DNA from: Ruminococcaceae bacterium AM07-15
GTDB lineage: Bacteria; Bacillota; Clostridia; Oscillospirales; Butyricicoccaceae
Direction: 5' to 3'
Assembly (NCBI GenBank): GCA_003477405.1
Contig: QUDE01000024.1
Span: 1-41,722 of the forward strand
Length of the DNA stretch: 41,722 nucleotides
Position 1 is the first letter of the stretch; the number at the start of each line of letters is the position of its first letter. The translations under genes and the position numbers were made by a program. Under the pieces are notes generated by a model. The model did no database searches. It was not told the origin of the DNA and saw only the letters and a program-made list of their open reading frames with translations. Below are positions 31,182 through 41,300 of the stretch, in pieces.

Positions 31182-33128
31182 CTAGTCCTCCTTAACCACA
31201 TCTACATATTTTGTTTTTATTTTCAGCGGGTGCATCATCCGCCCACCGTCTTCATAAAACCGGCCAAAGAATTCGATATACTGCAAACGGCTGGTGTGAA
31301 CATAGGCCCCCAGCACGCTGATGGCGATGTTGAAGGTATGGCCGATGATCGCCACCACCACAAACAGCAGCACGCCTATAATGCCACCGCCGCCCATGGC
31401 GCCCATTTTGTTGACCACAGAGCCTACCACAGCACCGGAAAGCCCCAGAGCCATGATACGGGAATAACTGAGCAAATCGGACACAAAACCCGTGATGCCA
31501 TACAGTTTTCCCAAGCCGCCGGTGATGCGGCCAAAGCCCTTTTTGTCCCGGCCGCCCAGCAGGAGCATCAGCACCACGCCGGCGATGATCAGCCACTGTC
31601 CCACACCGATGCCCAGCACCGCAAGGCCAATGCCGGCAAAGATCATATACCAGGTGCCGGTGTCACACAGCGCACCCAGATAATCCTTCTGCCGGATCTG
31701 CCGCCATGCAGAAGCCGCCATGCCGGTGAGGATCTGAATTCCACCCAAGGCCAGGGAGAAAATCAGCATTTTCATCGGCTCTTCCATGGGATTAAACCAC
31801 AGAGCAGGCAGTTCCACCCGCTTGCCCAACACGCCTTCGGTGAAGGCGGGCACTGCGTCGCCCAGCCAGCCGCCCATCAGCACACCGGCCACAATGGTGC
31901 CCAGTCCGCAATAGAAGAACAGAGTGAGCATCTGGCGCATGGTTCCTTTGGGCTTGAGCAGCTTGAGTCCCAGGAAACATCCCAGGGCAATGAGGATACC
32001 GTACACAGCGTCCCCCATGATGAAGGCAAAGAATGTGATATAAAAGGGCACCATCAGGGGGTTGGGGTCGATCAGGCTGCCGTAACGAGGCATGCCATAC
32101 ATCTCGGTGATGGCGTTAAAAGGCTCGGCCAAGGGTCCATTCTCCATGGCCGTGGGGGGATCTTCCCCTTCCTGGGGGTCCTCCATGCTATAGGCGCAGC
32201 CTTCCCGTTCCAGCACCTTTTCCACCCGCGCCTCAGCCTTTTTCGGCAGCCAGCCGGTGATGACCACGGTGTTTTTCGTGCGCACCAGGCCGGAAAGAAG
32301 CTGATCTTCCTCCGTTTCCATGGAATAGGCGTCCAAAGCCTGCTCCATGGCCCGGTAGGCATCGCCGCATTCCTTGATCTTGCCGATCAGGTCCTGCCGC
32401 TGCTGTTCCATCTGGGCCATCTGCTTTTCCAGCGCACCAATATACTGGGCCGGAGTCCCTTCCCCCTCCTGGGGAGCCTGGGCAAAGCCCCGCTGCTTGA
32501 TGATGGCCATGGCCTGTTCCTTGCAGCTCTGATGAATGAGGAAGGTAACATAATGCTGTTCATTGTCGGAGGAAACCTGCTCCATCTGGCAGGCCGGCGC
32601 TTTCTCCGCCAGTTCCCCTTCCAACTCTTTCAGATCAGCCGCTCCGGGCAGAACGCCCCGGAGATATTCCACCGCCCCGTCCATATGGTACTCCAGGGGC
32701 ACATCCAGGCTTTTCCATGGCTTGAGCTGGGTCACTGTGCCTTCCAGTCGCCCGATCTCCCCCAGCAGGCGGTTCATTTCCTCGGCCGCCTTGTTGATCT
32801 GCCGGGCAGCGGCCAGGGCCTTGTCCAGCACCTTTTCATCATAAAGCTGACTTTCGGTCAGTTGGGGCTTTCCCGCCAGCAAAGGCCGGCTGGGAGGCGG
32901 CACATACTTGGACAAGACCTCCATGGCCTGTCCGATGACCGTCAGATATTCCCGGGCCCCTGTGTTTTCTTCCGTCGTGCGCTCCAGGGCATTTTCCTGC
33001 CCGAAATCGGTGGATTCCTGGGCGGTCTCCACCTCTACGCAACCTTCCCGCCGCAGCTGGCGCAAAAGGCTGCGGCGCCTGCTTTGCAGCGCGACGGCCC
33101 GCAGGCGCTTCATTTCTACCAGCGCCAT
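31182..33128 (-). CDS. atpI: V-type ATP synthase subunit I (a-like)
   Basis: The static membrane subunit of 648 residues. The N-terminal half is cytosolic and coiled (about 1-330), the C-terminal half has about seven or eight helices, with MYGMPRYGSLIDPNPLMVPFY (in part) at the boundary, GDAVYGILIALG, and LLSYSRIMALGLSGAVVGSV, whose arginine is the essential ion-channel residue. The ATG at 33128 overlaps the stop of the first gene (TGATG), which fixes the start; an upstream frame has no ribosome site. Confidence 0.96.
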   Translation of the reverse strand: MALVEMKRLRAVALQSRRRSLLRQLRREGCVEVETAQESTDFGQENALERTTEENTGAREYLTVIGQAMEVLSKYVPPPSRPLLAGKPQLTESQLYDEKVLDKALAAARQINKAAEEMNRLLGEIGRLEGTVTQLKPWKSLDVPLEYHMDGAVEYLRGVLPGAADLKELEGELAEKAPACQMEQVSSDNEQHYVTFLIHQSCKEQAMAIIKQRGFAQAPQEGEGTPAQYIGALEKQMAQMEQQRQDLIGKIKECGDAYRAMEQALDAYSMETEEDQLLSGLVRTKNTVVITGWLPKKAEARVEKVLEREGCAYSMEDPQEGEDPPTAMENGPLAEPFNAITEMYGMPRYGSLIDPNPLMVPFYITFFAFIMGDAVYGILIALGCFLGLKLLKPKGTMRQMLTLFFYCGLGTIVAGVLMGGWLGDAVPAFTEGVLGKRVELPALWFNPMEEPMKMLIFSLALGGIQILTGMAASAWRQIRQKDYLGALCDTGTWYMIFAGIGLAVLGIGVGQWLIIAGVVLMLLLGGRDKKGFGRITGGLGKLYGITGFVSDLLSYSRIMALGLSGAVVGSVVNKMGAMGGGGIIGVLLFVVVAIIGHTFNIAISVLGAYVHTSRLQYIEFFGRFYEDGGRMMHPLKIKTKYVDVVKED

Positions 33129-33439
33129 CAGCCAACGACCCTTTCCATAATGAATTTCACCGCTTTTTCCATATTGCTTTCGGCGGATGCGGCGATCTGA
33201 GCGCATTGCTTCTCTGTTTTGTCCCGCAGTCCTTCCGCCTGGCGCTCCGCCTCCTTCTGGGCCTGGGCCAGCAGGGCCGCCGTCTCATCCCGGGCCTTCT
33301 GCCGGCTTTCTTCCCGCAGACGGGCGGCGTCGTTTTCCGCCTGTTCCACAATGCTCCCGGCCTCCTTGCGGGCCTGCTCCAGCAGCTGTTCTGCCTGGCG
33401 CTCTGCCTGCTCCACCTGTTCGATGGCTTTCATGGACAC
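33128..33439 (-). CDS. V-type ATPase peripheral-stalk subunit (H/G-like)
   Basis: A 103-residue protein that is nearly all Ala/Glu/Gln/Arg-rich coiled coil, beginning MKAIEQVEQAERQAEQLL. It is the first gene of the V-ATPase operon, where archaeal and clostridial operons carry the small stalk partner of subunit E (AhaH/NtpG-like). The start may be GTG at 33439 (AAGGTG 5 nt upstream) or ATG at 33433. The stop overlaps atpI. Confidence 0.85.
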   Translation of the reverse strand: MSMKAIEQVEQAERQAEQLLEQARKEAGSIVEQAENDAARLREESRQKARDETAALLAQAQKEAERQAEGLRDKTEKQCAQIAASAESNMEKAVKFIMERVVG

Positions 33440-33479
33440 TCTATCACCTTCTCTTTTTCAGACTTTCGCATACGGCCTT

Positions 33480-33488
33480 AGTATAGCA
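33480..33488 (-). promoter_or_regulatory. extended -10 promoter of the V-ATPase operon
   Basis: On the minus strand TGC followed by TATACT (33485-33480) makes an extended -10 about 40 bp before the first gene. The sequence 17 bp upstream is a poor -35. Confidence 0.5.
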
Positions 33489-33528
33489 CCAAAAAAACTT
33501 TTTGCACAGGGAAAAAAGGGACTTGTCC

Positions 33529-35007
33529 TTATTTTTCCTTTGCCCGATTCTGCCGCGCCTGACGCAGCATTTCCAGCTCCGGCCGGAGTTCACCGGAGAG
33601 CAGCAGACAGGCCACATACACTGCGCCTCCCACTCCGGCGCCGCAAAGCGTCTTGACCAGCGCCGCAAGGCCGCCGCCCTCCAAGGGAATGAAACGGCAC
33701 ACCACAAAGGCGCACAGAGCGCACAGAAGGGCACTGACAAAGATGCGCAGCGTGCTTTTCCCATCGGGACGGAAACGGAAAGTATGGCGCATTCCCCAGA
33801 TCACCAGCAAAAAGTAGCACACAAAGGCCAAAAGGGTGCCCCAGGCCGCCCCCTGGATTCCCATCAGACCTGTCAGGGCAAAGGTGGCCACGATCTTGAT
33901 GGCCGCGGCCAGCAGGCTGTAACGCAGCACCGGCCGGGTGTTCTTGGTCAGCTCAAAGCCCTTAATTGCATATTCGGTCAAATCCATGAAAAAATAAGCG
34001 GCAGCGGCAATACCGATGATGGAAGCCCCCGACCAATAGGTGTCCTCAAACATAAAATGTGCCAAAGGCTGGCAGACGGCGCACAGCCCCAGCGCCGCCG
34101 GCATGGCGATGAGGAAATAGAGCCTTGTGCCCTGGGCCAGCAGCTTTTCCGCCGCCTGCCGTCCGTCGTTGGTATAACCGGAGATAAGGGACGGATATGT
34201 GGCCCGCACCACCGCGGCGGCGATCATACCGAAAATACCCGAACTGACGGTGAAATTGGTGAGATAGATGGCCGAACCCACATCTCCCTCCATGAAGGCC
34301 ACGATATACCGGTCCACCATGCTCAAAAGGCCGGTGCCGATGCTCATGCCGATGAGCGGCACGCCGAAAGTGAGCAGATCCCCCAGCAGGGCCTTGGAAA
34401 AATACTGAGGCCGGGTGCTGGAAGGGACATGGAGCACTGCCATGGCGATGCCCGATGCCACAAGATCGCTGATGACTGCGCCGAAGATGGCCGGATAAGG
34501 CGTGCTGTTGCCCCCGGCTGTGACCAGAAGAGTGGTGCACACCACTTTTCCTGCCACATCCAGGAGGGAGACGAAAATGCTCACCATCAGATGTTCGGTC
34601 TGGATCAGAAGGCCATTCATCATGGTGAAGAGGGAATAGCTGGTCAGCAGCATGGCAGCGGCAAAAAAGAGGAAGCTCCCGCCGATCTGCCAGGCCAGCG
34701 CTCCGATCCCCAGCACCACCACGGTGATGACGCCAAAGGACATCAGGAAAGTGGAATAAAAGGTCTTTTCCCCCTGGGGGCTCCGGTATTCCGACACAAA
34801 GCGGGCGGTGGCATTGTAAAGCCAGGCCGCCGACACCAGAAACAGGGCCAGCACAGTGGTGTTGACGATTTGGTAACGGCCATTCACCGCCGGTGGGAAG
34901 ATGCGGGAATACAGGGCGCTCATCACCAAAAGCAGAACCCCTTCCAGCACCTTGGCCGGCACCAGAATCAGGGTATTACGGGTCATTTTTTTTGTTTCTC
35001 CTGCCAA
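33529..35007 (-). CDS. polysaccharide/lipid-sugar flippase (MATE/MOP superfamily)
   Basis: A 492-residue protein with about fourteen helices, of the oligosaccharidyl-lipid flippase type (RfbX/Wzx or PST). The start stretch LVPAKVLEGVLLLVMSALYSR, the ARFVSEYRS loop and the GVPLIGMSIGTGLLSMVDRYIV segment fit the family. It should flip a lipid-linked sugar across the membrane. Best start is TTG at 35007, 7 nt after AGGAGG; the ATG at 34986 lies further from any ribosome site. It is divergent from the glycosyltransferase-CsaB fusion, so the pair may serve one cell-wall polymer. Substrate not known. Confidence 0.85.
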   Translation of the reverse strand: MAGETKKMTRNTLILVPAKVLEGVLLLVMSALYSRIFPPAVNGRYQIVNTTVLALFLVSAAWLYNATARFVSEYRSPQGEKTFYSTFLMSFGVITVVVLGIGALAWQIGGSFLFFAAAMLLTSYSLFTMMNGLLIQTEHLMVSIFVSLLDVAGKVVCTTLLVTAGGNSTPYPAIFGAVISDLVASGIAMAVLHVPSSTRPQYFSKALLGDLLTFGVPLIGMSIGTGLLSMVDRYIVAFMEGDVGSAIYLTNFTVSSGIFGMIAAAVVRATYPSLISGYTNDGRQAAEKLLAQGTRLYFLIAMPAALGLCAVCQPLAHFMFEDTYWSGASIIGIAAAAYFFMDLTEYAIKGFELTKNTRPVLRYSLLAAAIKIVATFALTGLMGIQGAAWGTLLAFVCYFLLVIWGMRHTFRFRPDGKSTLRIFVSALLCALCAFVVCRFIPLEGGGLAALVKTLCGAGVGGAVYVACLLLSGELRPELEMLRQARQNRAKEK

Positions 35008-35050
35008 AACGCTACCTCCTGGGAACACATGTGGGGGCCGGCCTTCTGTA

Positions 35051-35079
35051 TTGACCATGCCCCTGGGATTCGATATAAT
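35051..35079 (+). promoter_or_regulatory. promoter of the glycosyltransferase-CsaB gene
   Basis: TTGACC (35051-35056) and a perfect TATAAT (35074-35079) are exactly 17 bp apart, 104 bp before the start codon. Confidence 0.75.
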
Positions 35080-35182
35080 AAAAAGAAATGAACATTCCCC
35101 TTTTTTCAAAGAAATCAGGGGCCTGTACTTTTGGATTATACACGAAATCAACGCCGACTTCTACGGCTTTTGGGAGGAAATC

Positions 35183-37423
35183 ATGAAAATTTTGCACATC
35201 GCCGGCGGCGGCGACCGGGGCGGCGCCAAGACCCATATCCTGGCCCTCTGCTCCCGCCTGAAAGAGCAGCATGAGCTCAAACTTCTGAGTATGCGGAAAG
35301 GGGAATTCGCTCAGGATGCCCAAAAAGCCGGCATTGATACGCTGGAGATCCAGTCGGGCTTTCCCCTGCGGGATTTCCTCCTGGCCAAGGAAGCCGCCCG
35401 GGAGTTTCAGCCGGATATCGTCCACTGCCACGGGGCCAAGGCCAACACCGTGGGCATCTTCCTCAAGCTGACCCTGGGCTGCACCGTCATCACCACGGTG
35501 CACAGCGACTACAAGCTGGACTATATGCATTCCTTCCTGCGCCGCCAGACCTTCGGCCGGCTGAATTCCGCCGCCCTGCGGCTGATGGATTACCATGTGA
35601 CGGTGTCGGACACCTTCAAAAAGATGCTCATCCAGCGTTCCTTCCGTCCCTCCCGCATCCAGACCATCTACAACGGCCTGGATTTTTCCCAGAAGACCCC
35701 GGATTTTGACCGTGGGGAATACCTGCGCCAGCAGGGACTGAACTACACCCCTGGGGATGTGGTCATGGGCATCGCCGCCCGCCTCACCCCGGTGAAGGAC
35801 ATCCCCACTTTGCTGCGGGCCTTTGCCAAGGCCCGGCAGGAGGAAAAGCGGCTCAAGCTGCTCATCGGCGGCGACGGAGAAGACATGGACAAGCTGAAGG
35901 CCATGGCCGCCCAGCTGGGAGTCAGCGACAGCGTCTGCTTCTGCGGCTGGGTGTCGGACATCGGCAAATTCTTCAAATCCTGCGACATCGATGTGCTCTG
36001 CTCCATTTCTGAATCCTTCCCCTATTCCATCCTGGAAGGTGTAAAGGAAGGCTGCGCTGTCATCACCTCCGATGTAGGCGGAATGCAGAAGCTCATCGAC
36101 CAGGGGGAAAACGGCTTCATCTTCCAGCCAGGGGATGTGGATACTTTCGCCTCCTACATGGTGCGCCTGTGCCAGGATGAGGAGCTGCGCCGCGCCTTCG
36201 GAGAGCGCCTTCTGGAAAAAGCCTCCCGCATTTACTCCCTGGAGGGTATGGCCGCCCGTCAAAGCCAAATCTATGAATACATCCAGGCCCGTGAGGCTCG
36301 GGGCAAGCGCAACGGCATTGTCATCTGCGGCGCCTATGGCCGGGGCAATTCCGGAGACGAGGCCATTCTGGGAGCCATCATCTCCACCATGAAGGAACTG
36401 GACCCTCTGTCCCCCCTGACCGTCATGACCCGCAAGCCCGCTGAGACCCGGCTGCTCCATGAAGTGGACGCCGTCTATACCTTCCATCTCTTCCGTTTCC
36501 GCCGGGCCATGCGCCGGGCCAGGCTCTTTATCAACGGCGGCGGCAGCCTGATCCAGGACGCCACCTCCAGCCGCAGTCTGTATTTTTATCTTTACACCAT
36601 TTATATTGCCCACAAACTGGGCTGCAAAGTGCAGATGTATGGCTGCGGCGTGGGCCATGTGTCCCGTCCCTTCAACCGCCGTCTGGCCGGACGGGTGCTC
36701 AACCGCAGCGTGGACATCATCACCCTGCGGGACACCATCTCCCAGCAGGAACTGAGCGATATGCATGTGGTCAAGCCGGATATCCGCCTGGCGGCCGATC
36801 CGGCCACCATCCTTACTCCCGCTTCCCCTCAGGAAGCCGACCGGTTCCTCTCTTCCCACGGTGTGCCGGTGGATGGGAAGTATTTCTGCCTGGCCCTGCG
36901 GCCCTGGGGCACTTTCCACGATTTTGAGGTCTTTGCCAAGGCGGCGGAATACGCCTATCACAAATATGGCCTCACTGCTCTTTTGCTGCCCATCGAGGTA
37001 CCCCGCGACCTTCACGCCTGCAAACAGGTGGCCGCCCGTCTCCACACGCCCCACTATGTGCTGGGGGATGCGCCGGAGGATGTGCGTCTGACCATCGCTC
37101 TTTTGAAGAAAATGCGGCTGCTCTGCGGTATGCGTCTCCATTCCATCGTCTTTTCCGCCGTGGCCCGCACACCTTGCCTGGCCGTGAGCTACGACATCAA
37201 GGTATCCGGTTTTATGAGCTATATCGGTCAAAGCGACTGCTGCACTACTTTGGAGCAGGTATCGGAAAGCTGGCTGTGCCAGCAAATCGACCAGCTGATG
37301 GAAAAGGAAAATCCGGAAGCCGCCGACGAGATCTGTCAGAAGCTGGCGGATATGGAGCGGGAGAACCGGAAGGCCGCTGCCACTTTGCTGGGCATTCCCT
37401 TCCCTCCCTCCAGCAATTCATAA
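35183..37423 (+). CDS. fusion of GT4 glycosyltransferase and polysaccharide pyruvyl transferase CsaB
   Basis: A 746-residue two-domain enzyme. Residues 1-370 are a GT-B glycosyltransferase of family-4 type: MKILHIAGGGDRGGAKTHIL, HCHGAKANTVG, IYNGLD, GIAARLTPVKDIPTLLRA, and the nucleotide-sugar loop CSISESFPYSILEGV with EG. Residues about 376-746 are a CsaB pyruvyl transferase: GIVICGAYGRGNSGDEAIL, FINGGGSLIQDATSSRSL and LCGMRLHSIVFSAVA are signatures. CsaB adds ketal pyruvate to a wall-linked polymer, which lets SLH-domain proteins bind. So one polypeptide may add a sugar and pyruvylate the product. GGGAGG is 6 nt before the ATG. Divergent flippase next door. Confidence 0.9.
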   Translation: MKILHIAGGGDRGGAKTHILALCSRLKEQHELKLLSMRKGEFAQDAQKAGIDTLEIQSGFPLRDFLLAKEAAREFQPDIVHCHGAKANTVGIFLKLTLGCTVITTVHSDYKLDYMHSFLRRQTFGRLNSAALRLMDYHVTVSDTFKKMLIQRSFRPSRIQTIYNGLDFSQKTPDFDRGEYLRQQGLNYTPGDVVMGIAARLTPVKDIPTLLRAFAKARQEEKRLKLLIGGDGEDMDKLKAMAAQLGVSDSVCFCGWVSDIGKFFKSCDIDVLCSISESFPYSILEGVKEGCAVITSDVGGMQKLIDQGENGFIFQPGDVDTFASYMVRLCQDEELRRAFGERLLEKASRIYSLEGMAARQSQIYEYIQAREARGKRNGIVICGAYGRGNSGDEAILGAIISTMKELDPLSPLTVMTRKPAETRLLHEVDAVYTFHLFRFRRAMRRARLFINGGGSLIQDATSSRSLYFYLYTIYIAHKLGCKVQMYGCGVGHVSRPFNRRLAGRVLNRSVDIITLRDTISQQELSDMHVVKPDIRLAADPATILTPASPQEADRFLSSHGVPVDGKYFCLALRPWGTFHDFEVFAKAAEYAYHKYGLTALLLPIEVPRDLHACKQVAARLHTPHYVLGDAPEDVRLTIALLKKMRLLCGMRLHSIVFSAVARTPCLAVSYDIKVSGFMSYIGQSDCCTTLEQVSESWLCQQIDQLMEKENPEAADEICQKLADMERENRKAAATLLGIPFPPSSNS

Positions 37424-37440
37424 TTTTCAACAGATTCCTG

Positions 37441-37464
37441 GGCCGCCGAAAGGCGGCCTTTTTT
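37441..37464 (+). terminator. rho-independent terminator
   Basis: Stem GGCCGCC / GGCGGCC with a GAAA tetraloop (37441-37458) followed by six T residues. Confidence 0.92.
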
Positions 37465-37523
37465 CTGAGGAACACTTTACATTTTGTTTAAACCCGGCTC
37501 TTCCTCCCCTGCTTTCTTTGTGA

Positions 37524-37538
37524 TATGATATTTATAAT
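37524..37538 (+). promoter_or_regulatory. possible promoter of the ABC export operon
   Basis: Two candidate -10 boxes, TATGAT with an extended TGA (37524-37529) and TATAAT (37533-37538), lie about 65-80 bp before the start. No good -35 is seen for either. Confidence 0.35.
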
Positions 37539-37602
37539 AAAGTAGAATTTTTTTGTTTTTTCAGGTTTCGGCCCTGTTTTCTTGTGGGAAAGGATGATTT
37601 TT

Positions 37603-38307
37603 ATGGAAGGCTTTGTCTCTCTGCGCAATGTGACCAAGCGCTATAAAATGGGAGAAGTGACCATCACAGCGGTGGATGGAGTGAGTTTTTCCATCGGCCA
37701 AGGGGAATTCTGCATCATTTTAGGCCAAAGCGGTGCAGGCAAAACCACGGTGCTCAATATTCTGGGCGGCATGGACAGCTGCGACGAAGGCGAAGTGCTG
37801 GTGGACGGCACCGATGTGGCCCATTTTTCTCCCCGTCAGCTCACCGGCTACCGGCGCAACGACATCGGCTTTGTCTTTCAGTTTTACAATCTGATGCAGA
37901 ACCTGACCGCTTTGGAGAATGTGGAGCTGGCCGCCCAGATCTGCCGCAATCCTCTGGACGCTGCCAAGGTTCTGGGCCAGGTAGGCCTTTCCGACCGGAT
38001 GAACAACTTCCCCGCCCAGCTCTCCGGCGGCGAACAGCAGCGGGTATCCATCGCCCGTGCCTTGGCCAAAAACCCCAAACTCCTGCTGTGCGACGAGCCT
38101 ACCGGCGCTTTGGACGATGAAACCGGACGGACCATTCTGTCCCTTTTGCAGGATACCTGCCGCAAACAGGGAATGACGGTCATCGTCATCACCCACAACT
38201 CGGCCATCGCTCCCATGGCCGACCGGGTGATCCACCTGAAAAGCGGCAAAGTGACCCAGATCGAAGAAAATCCCCATCCCGTACCGGTGGAAGAAATCGA
38301 GTGGTGA
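37603..38307 (+). CDS. ABC transporter ATP-binding protein (MacB/LolD-like)
   Basis: A 234-residue ATPase with Walker A GQSGAGKT (41-48), Q-loop in FVFQFYNLMQNLTALENV, signature LSGGEQQRVSIARAL near 142, Walker B LLLCDEPTGALDDETG and H-loop ITHNS. The MacB/FtsE/LolD type drives mechanical work on a partner permease rather than substrate passage through it. The ATG at 37603 has AAAGGA about 8 nt upstream. The permease gene starts 4 bp after its stop. Confidence 0.95.
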   Translation: MEGFVSLRNVTKRYKMGEVTITAVDGVSFSIGQGEFCIILGQSGAGKTTVLNILGGMDSCDEGEVLVDGTDVAHFSPRQLTGYRRNDIGFVFQFYNLMQNLTALENVELAAQICRNPLDAAKVLGQVGLSDRMNNFPAQLSGGEQQRVSIARALAKNPKLLLCDEPTGALDDETGRTILSLLQDTCRKQGMTVIVITHNSAIAPMADRVIHLKSGKVTQIEENPHPVPVEEIEW

Positions 38308-38311
38308 TAAG

Positions 38312-41300
38312 ATGAAACACTACAAAGCTCTTTTGCACGATATCCTGGTGGAGATCCGGCGCACCCACAACCGGTATCTTTCCATTTTGTGCATCGTGCT
38401 GTTGGGTGTGGGCTTTTTCGCCGGCATCAAATCCACCTGTCCGGATATGAAAGAGACCGCTCAGCAATATTTTGAAGATCAGAACCTGATGGATATGCAC
38501 CTGAAATCTTCCATGGGCTTCACGGAAGAAGATGTGGACAGCCTGAAAGCCCAGGAGGATATCGCCTGCGTTTCCCCCTCCTATTCGGTGGATGCCTTTG
38601 TGCAACCGGCCGAGGGAGACCCCATGCTGGTGCGGGCCTGGAGCTGGAAAAATGGCGCCCAGGCCGATGAGGACACCGTCAATATGCCGGTGCTCAAGGA
38701 AGGCCGCTGGCCGGAAAAGGAAAATGAATGTCTGGTAGAGCATGGGATGTATTCCGGCGAGAGCTTCCAGGTGGGCCAGACCATCACCCTGTTCCTGGAA
38801 GAAGGCGATCTGTCGGAGAGCCTGAAAACCCAGACCTTCACCATTGTGGGCGTGGTCGAGTCCCCCATGTACATCAATTTTGAACGGGGCAGCAGCAGTG
38901 TGGGCAATGGCTCCATCCGCTCCTTTCTCTATCTGCCGGAGGACGCCTTTGCCTATGAGATCTATACCGATGTGTTCCTCACCTACAAAGACACCCAGGG
39001 CCTGCCCTTTTATGAGGACGAATACCAGGATGTGATGGATGAAAAAACTCCAATACTGGAGCAGCTGGCCGAAGAGCAGGAGCAGACCCGCCACGATGAC
39101 ATTTACAACGAAGCCAAAAGCGCCATCGATGCGTCTCAGGCGGAACTGGATGAAGGCATCGCCCAATACGAAGAAAACAAAGCCCTGTTTGAGCAGCAGA
39201 TTGCCGATGCCCAAAGCCAGCTGGAAAGCGCCCAAAAGCAGATCCAGGACAACGAAAGCCTGCTGCAAAGCCAGCAGAAACAGCTGGAAAGCGGCAAGGC
39301 CCAGTACAGTGCCGCCCTCAGCCAGTGGCAGACCCAGAACCAGGCCCTTGCCGATGGGGAAGCCGAACTGGCCCAGGGAGAAAGCCAGTGGCAAAGCCTT
39401 TCCTCTCTGGTGCAGAGTGTACGGGGGCTGATGAACAACTATTCCGCCCAAAGTCTGCCTGGGGATCAGCCCATTCCCAGTGAGGTACAAAGTGTGCTGG
39501 ATGCCTCCACGGCCTTGGATGCTTTTGTGCCTCAGTCGGCCTTTTCCTTCTCCCAGATTCTGAAGGAATACGTGCTGGCCGACCCGGCCGGAGAGGAAAA
39601 AGCCACCTTCTCCGCCCAGCTGGAAGGAGTGCTGAGTGGCGTGGAGGAAGAGCTTTCCGCCAAAAGCGCCCAGCTGGAAAGCACCCGCTCTGCCCTGGCA
39701 GAAAACCGAGCACAGCTGAATGCAGGCAAAGCCCAGTTGGATTCCCAGGCCGCTTCCCTCTCTTCCAGTGAGCAAAAGCTGAACCAAGGCTGGAGCCAAC
39801 TGGCCAGTGCAAAAGCAGAGTACCAGCAGGGCGTGGAAGAACTGGAAACCCAAAAGACCCAAGGCCAGCAGCAGCTGGATGACGCTGCGGCAGAAATCGA
39901 GGAAGGCCGGGCCCAGATCCTGGAGGCTCGCCACGACCTGAACGACCTGGGTTCTCCGGAATGGTATCTGCTGGACCGGTCCAACAACCCCGGTTACAGC
40001 GAATTCACCGACGACGCCCAGCGGGTGGACCGCATCGCCGCCGTTTTCCCGGTGTTCTTTATTCTGGTGGCCGCTTTGGTGTGTCTGACCACCATGACCC
40101 GTATGGTGGAAGAGCACCGCACCCAGATGGGCACCCTCAAGGCCCTGGGCTACGGAAAAGGAGCCATCATTGCCAAATATCTGGTCTATGCCCTGTCTGC
40201 CAGCTTTTTCGGCAGCATCATCGGGCTTCTGATCGGCTTCAAGCTCTTCCCCACCATCATTTTCAACGCCTACCGGATCATGTACATTCTCCCCGACTGT
40301 CTGACTCCCTTCCGGTGGGGCTATGCCATTCTGTGCACGCTGGCCGCCCTGGCCTGCACCGGGTTGACCGCTTTGGCTGCCTGCTACCATGCTTTGTCCG
40401 AATCCCCCGCCCAGCTGATGCGCCCCAAGGCGCCCCGGTCCGGCAAGCGGGTGCTGTTGGAGCGTTTCACTCCTCTGTGGCGCCGTCTCAGCTTTTTGCA
40501 GAAGGTTACCGCCCGCAACCTGTTCCGCTACAAAAAGCGGATCCTGATGACCGTGGTGGGCATTTCCGGCTGCACCGCCCTGATGGTGGCCGGTTTTGGT
40601 TTGCAGCACGCCATTGCGTCGGTGGTGGATATGCAGTACGATGAGATCTTCCTCTATGACGCCATGGCCGTCTTTGACGAGGAAATCACATCGGATGAAC
40701 AGCAGGAGATCGCCCAGCAGCTGGACAACAGCTCCCTGGTGGAAGAATCCATGGCAGTGCGTCAAAGTACCATCGACATTTCCCGGGCCGGCGTCACCAA
40801 AAACCTGTACCTGTTCGTGCCGGAAGATCCCCAGGCCCTGTCGGATTATGTGACCCTGCGCCATCGGGGAGACGGAGAGGCCATCACCCTGCCGGAAGAA
40901 GGGGCCGTACTTACCGAAAAAATGGCCCGGCTGTTGGATGTGGAAGTGGGCGACACCGTCACCCTTTCCCCGGACGGCGGCCAGAGCTATTCGGTACAGG
41001 TGGTGGATATCACCGAAAACTACACCCTGAACCTGATTTATCTTTCTCCCTCTCAGTACGAAGCCCTGTGGGGCCAGCCGGTCTCCTACAACGGCTTCCT
41101 GGTGAACATGACCCCCGATGCCACCGAAGATGCTCTGTCCTCCCAACTGCTCACCAACAACAATATTCTGATGATCAATTACACTGCATCCTCCGGCAGT
41201 CAGTTCCACGACATTGTGGACAGCCTGAATTACATTGTGCTGGTGCTCATTGTCTGCGCCGGAGCCCTGGCCTTTGTGGTGCTTTACAACCTGGCCAACA

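Noticed and set aside
34901..35182. Upstream extension of the glycosyltransferase-CsaB frame
   Set aside because: It overlaps the divergent flippase start and the promoter at 35051-35079; GGGAGG before the ATG at 35183 marks the real start.
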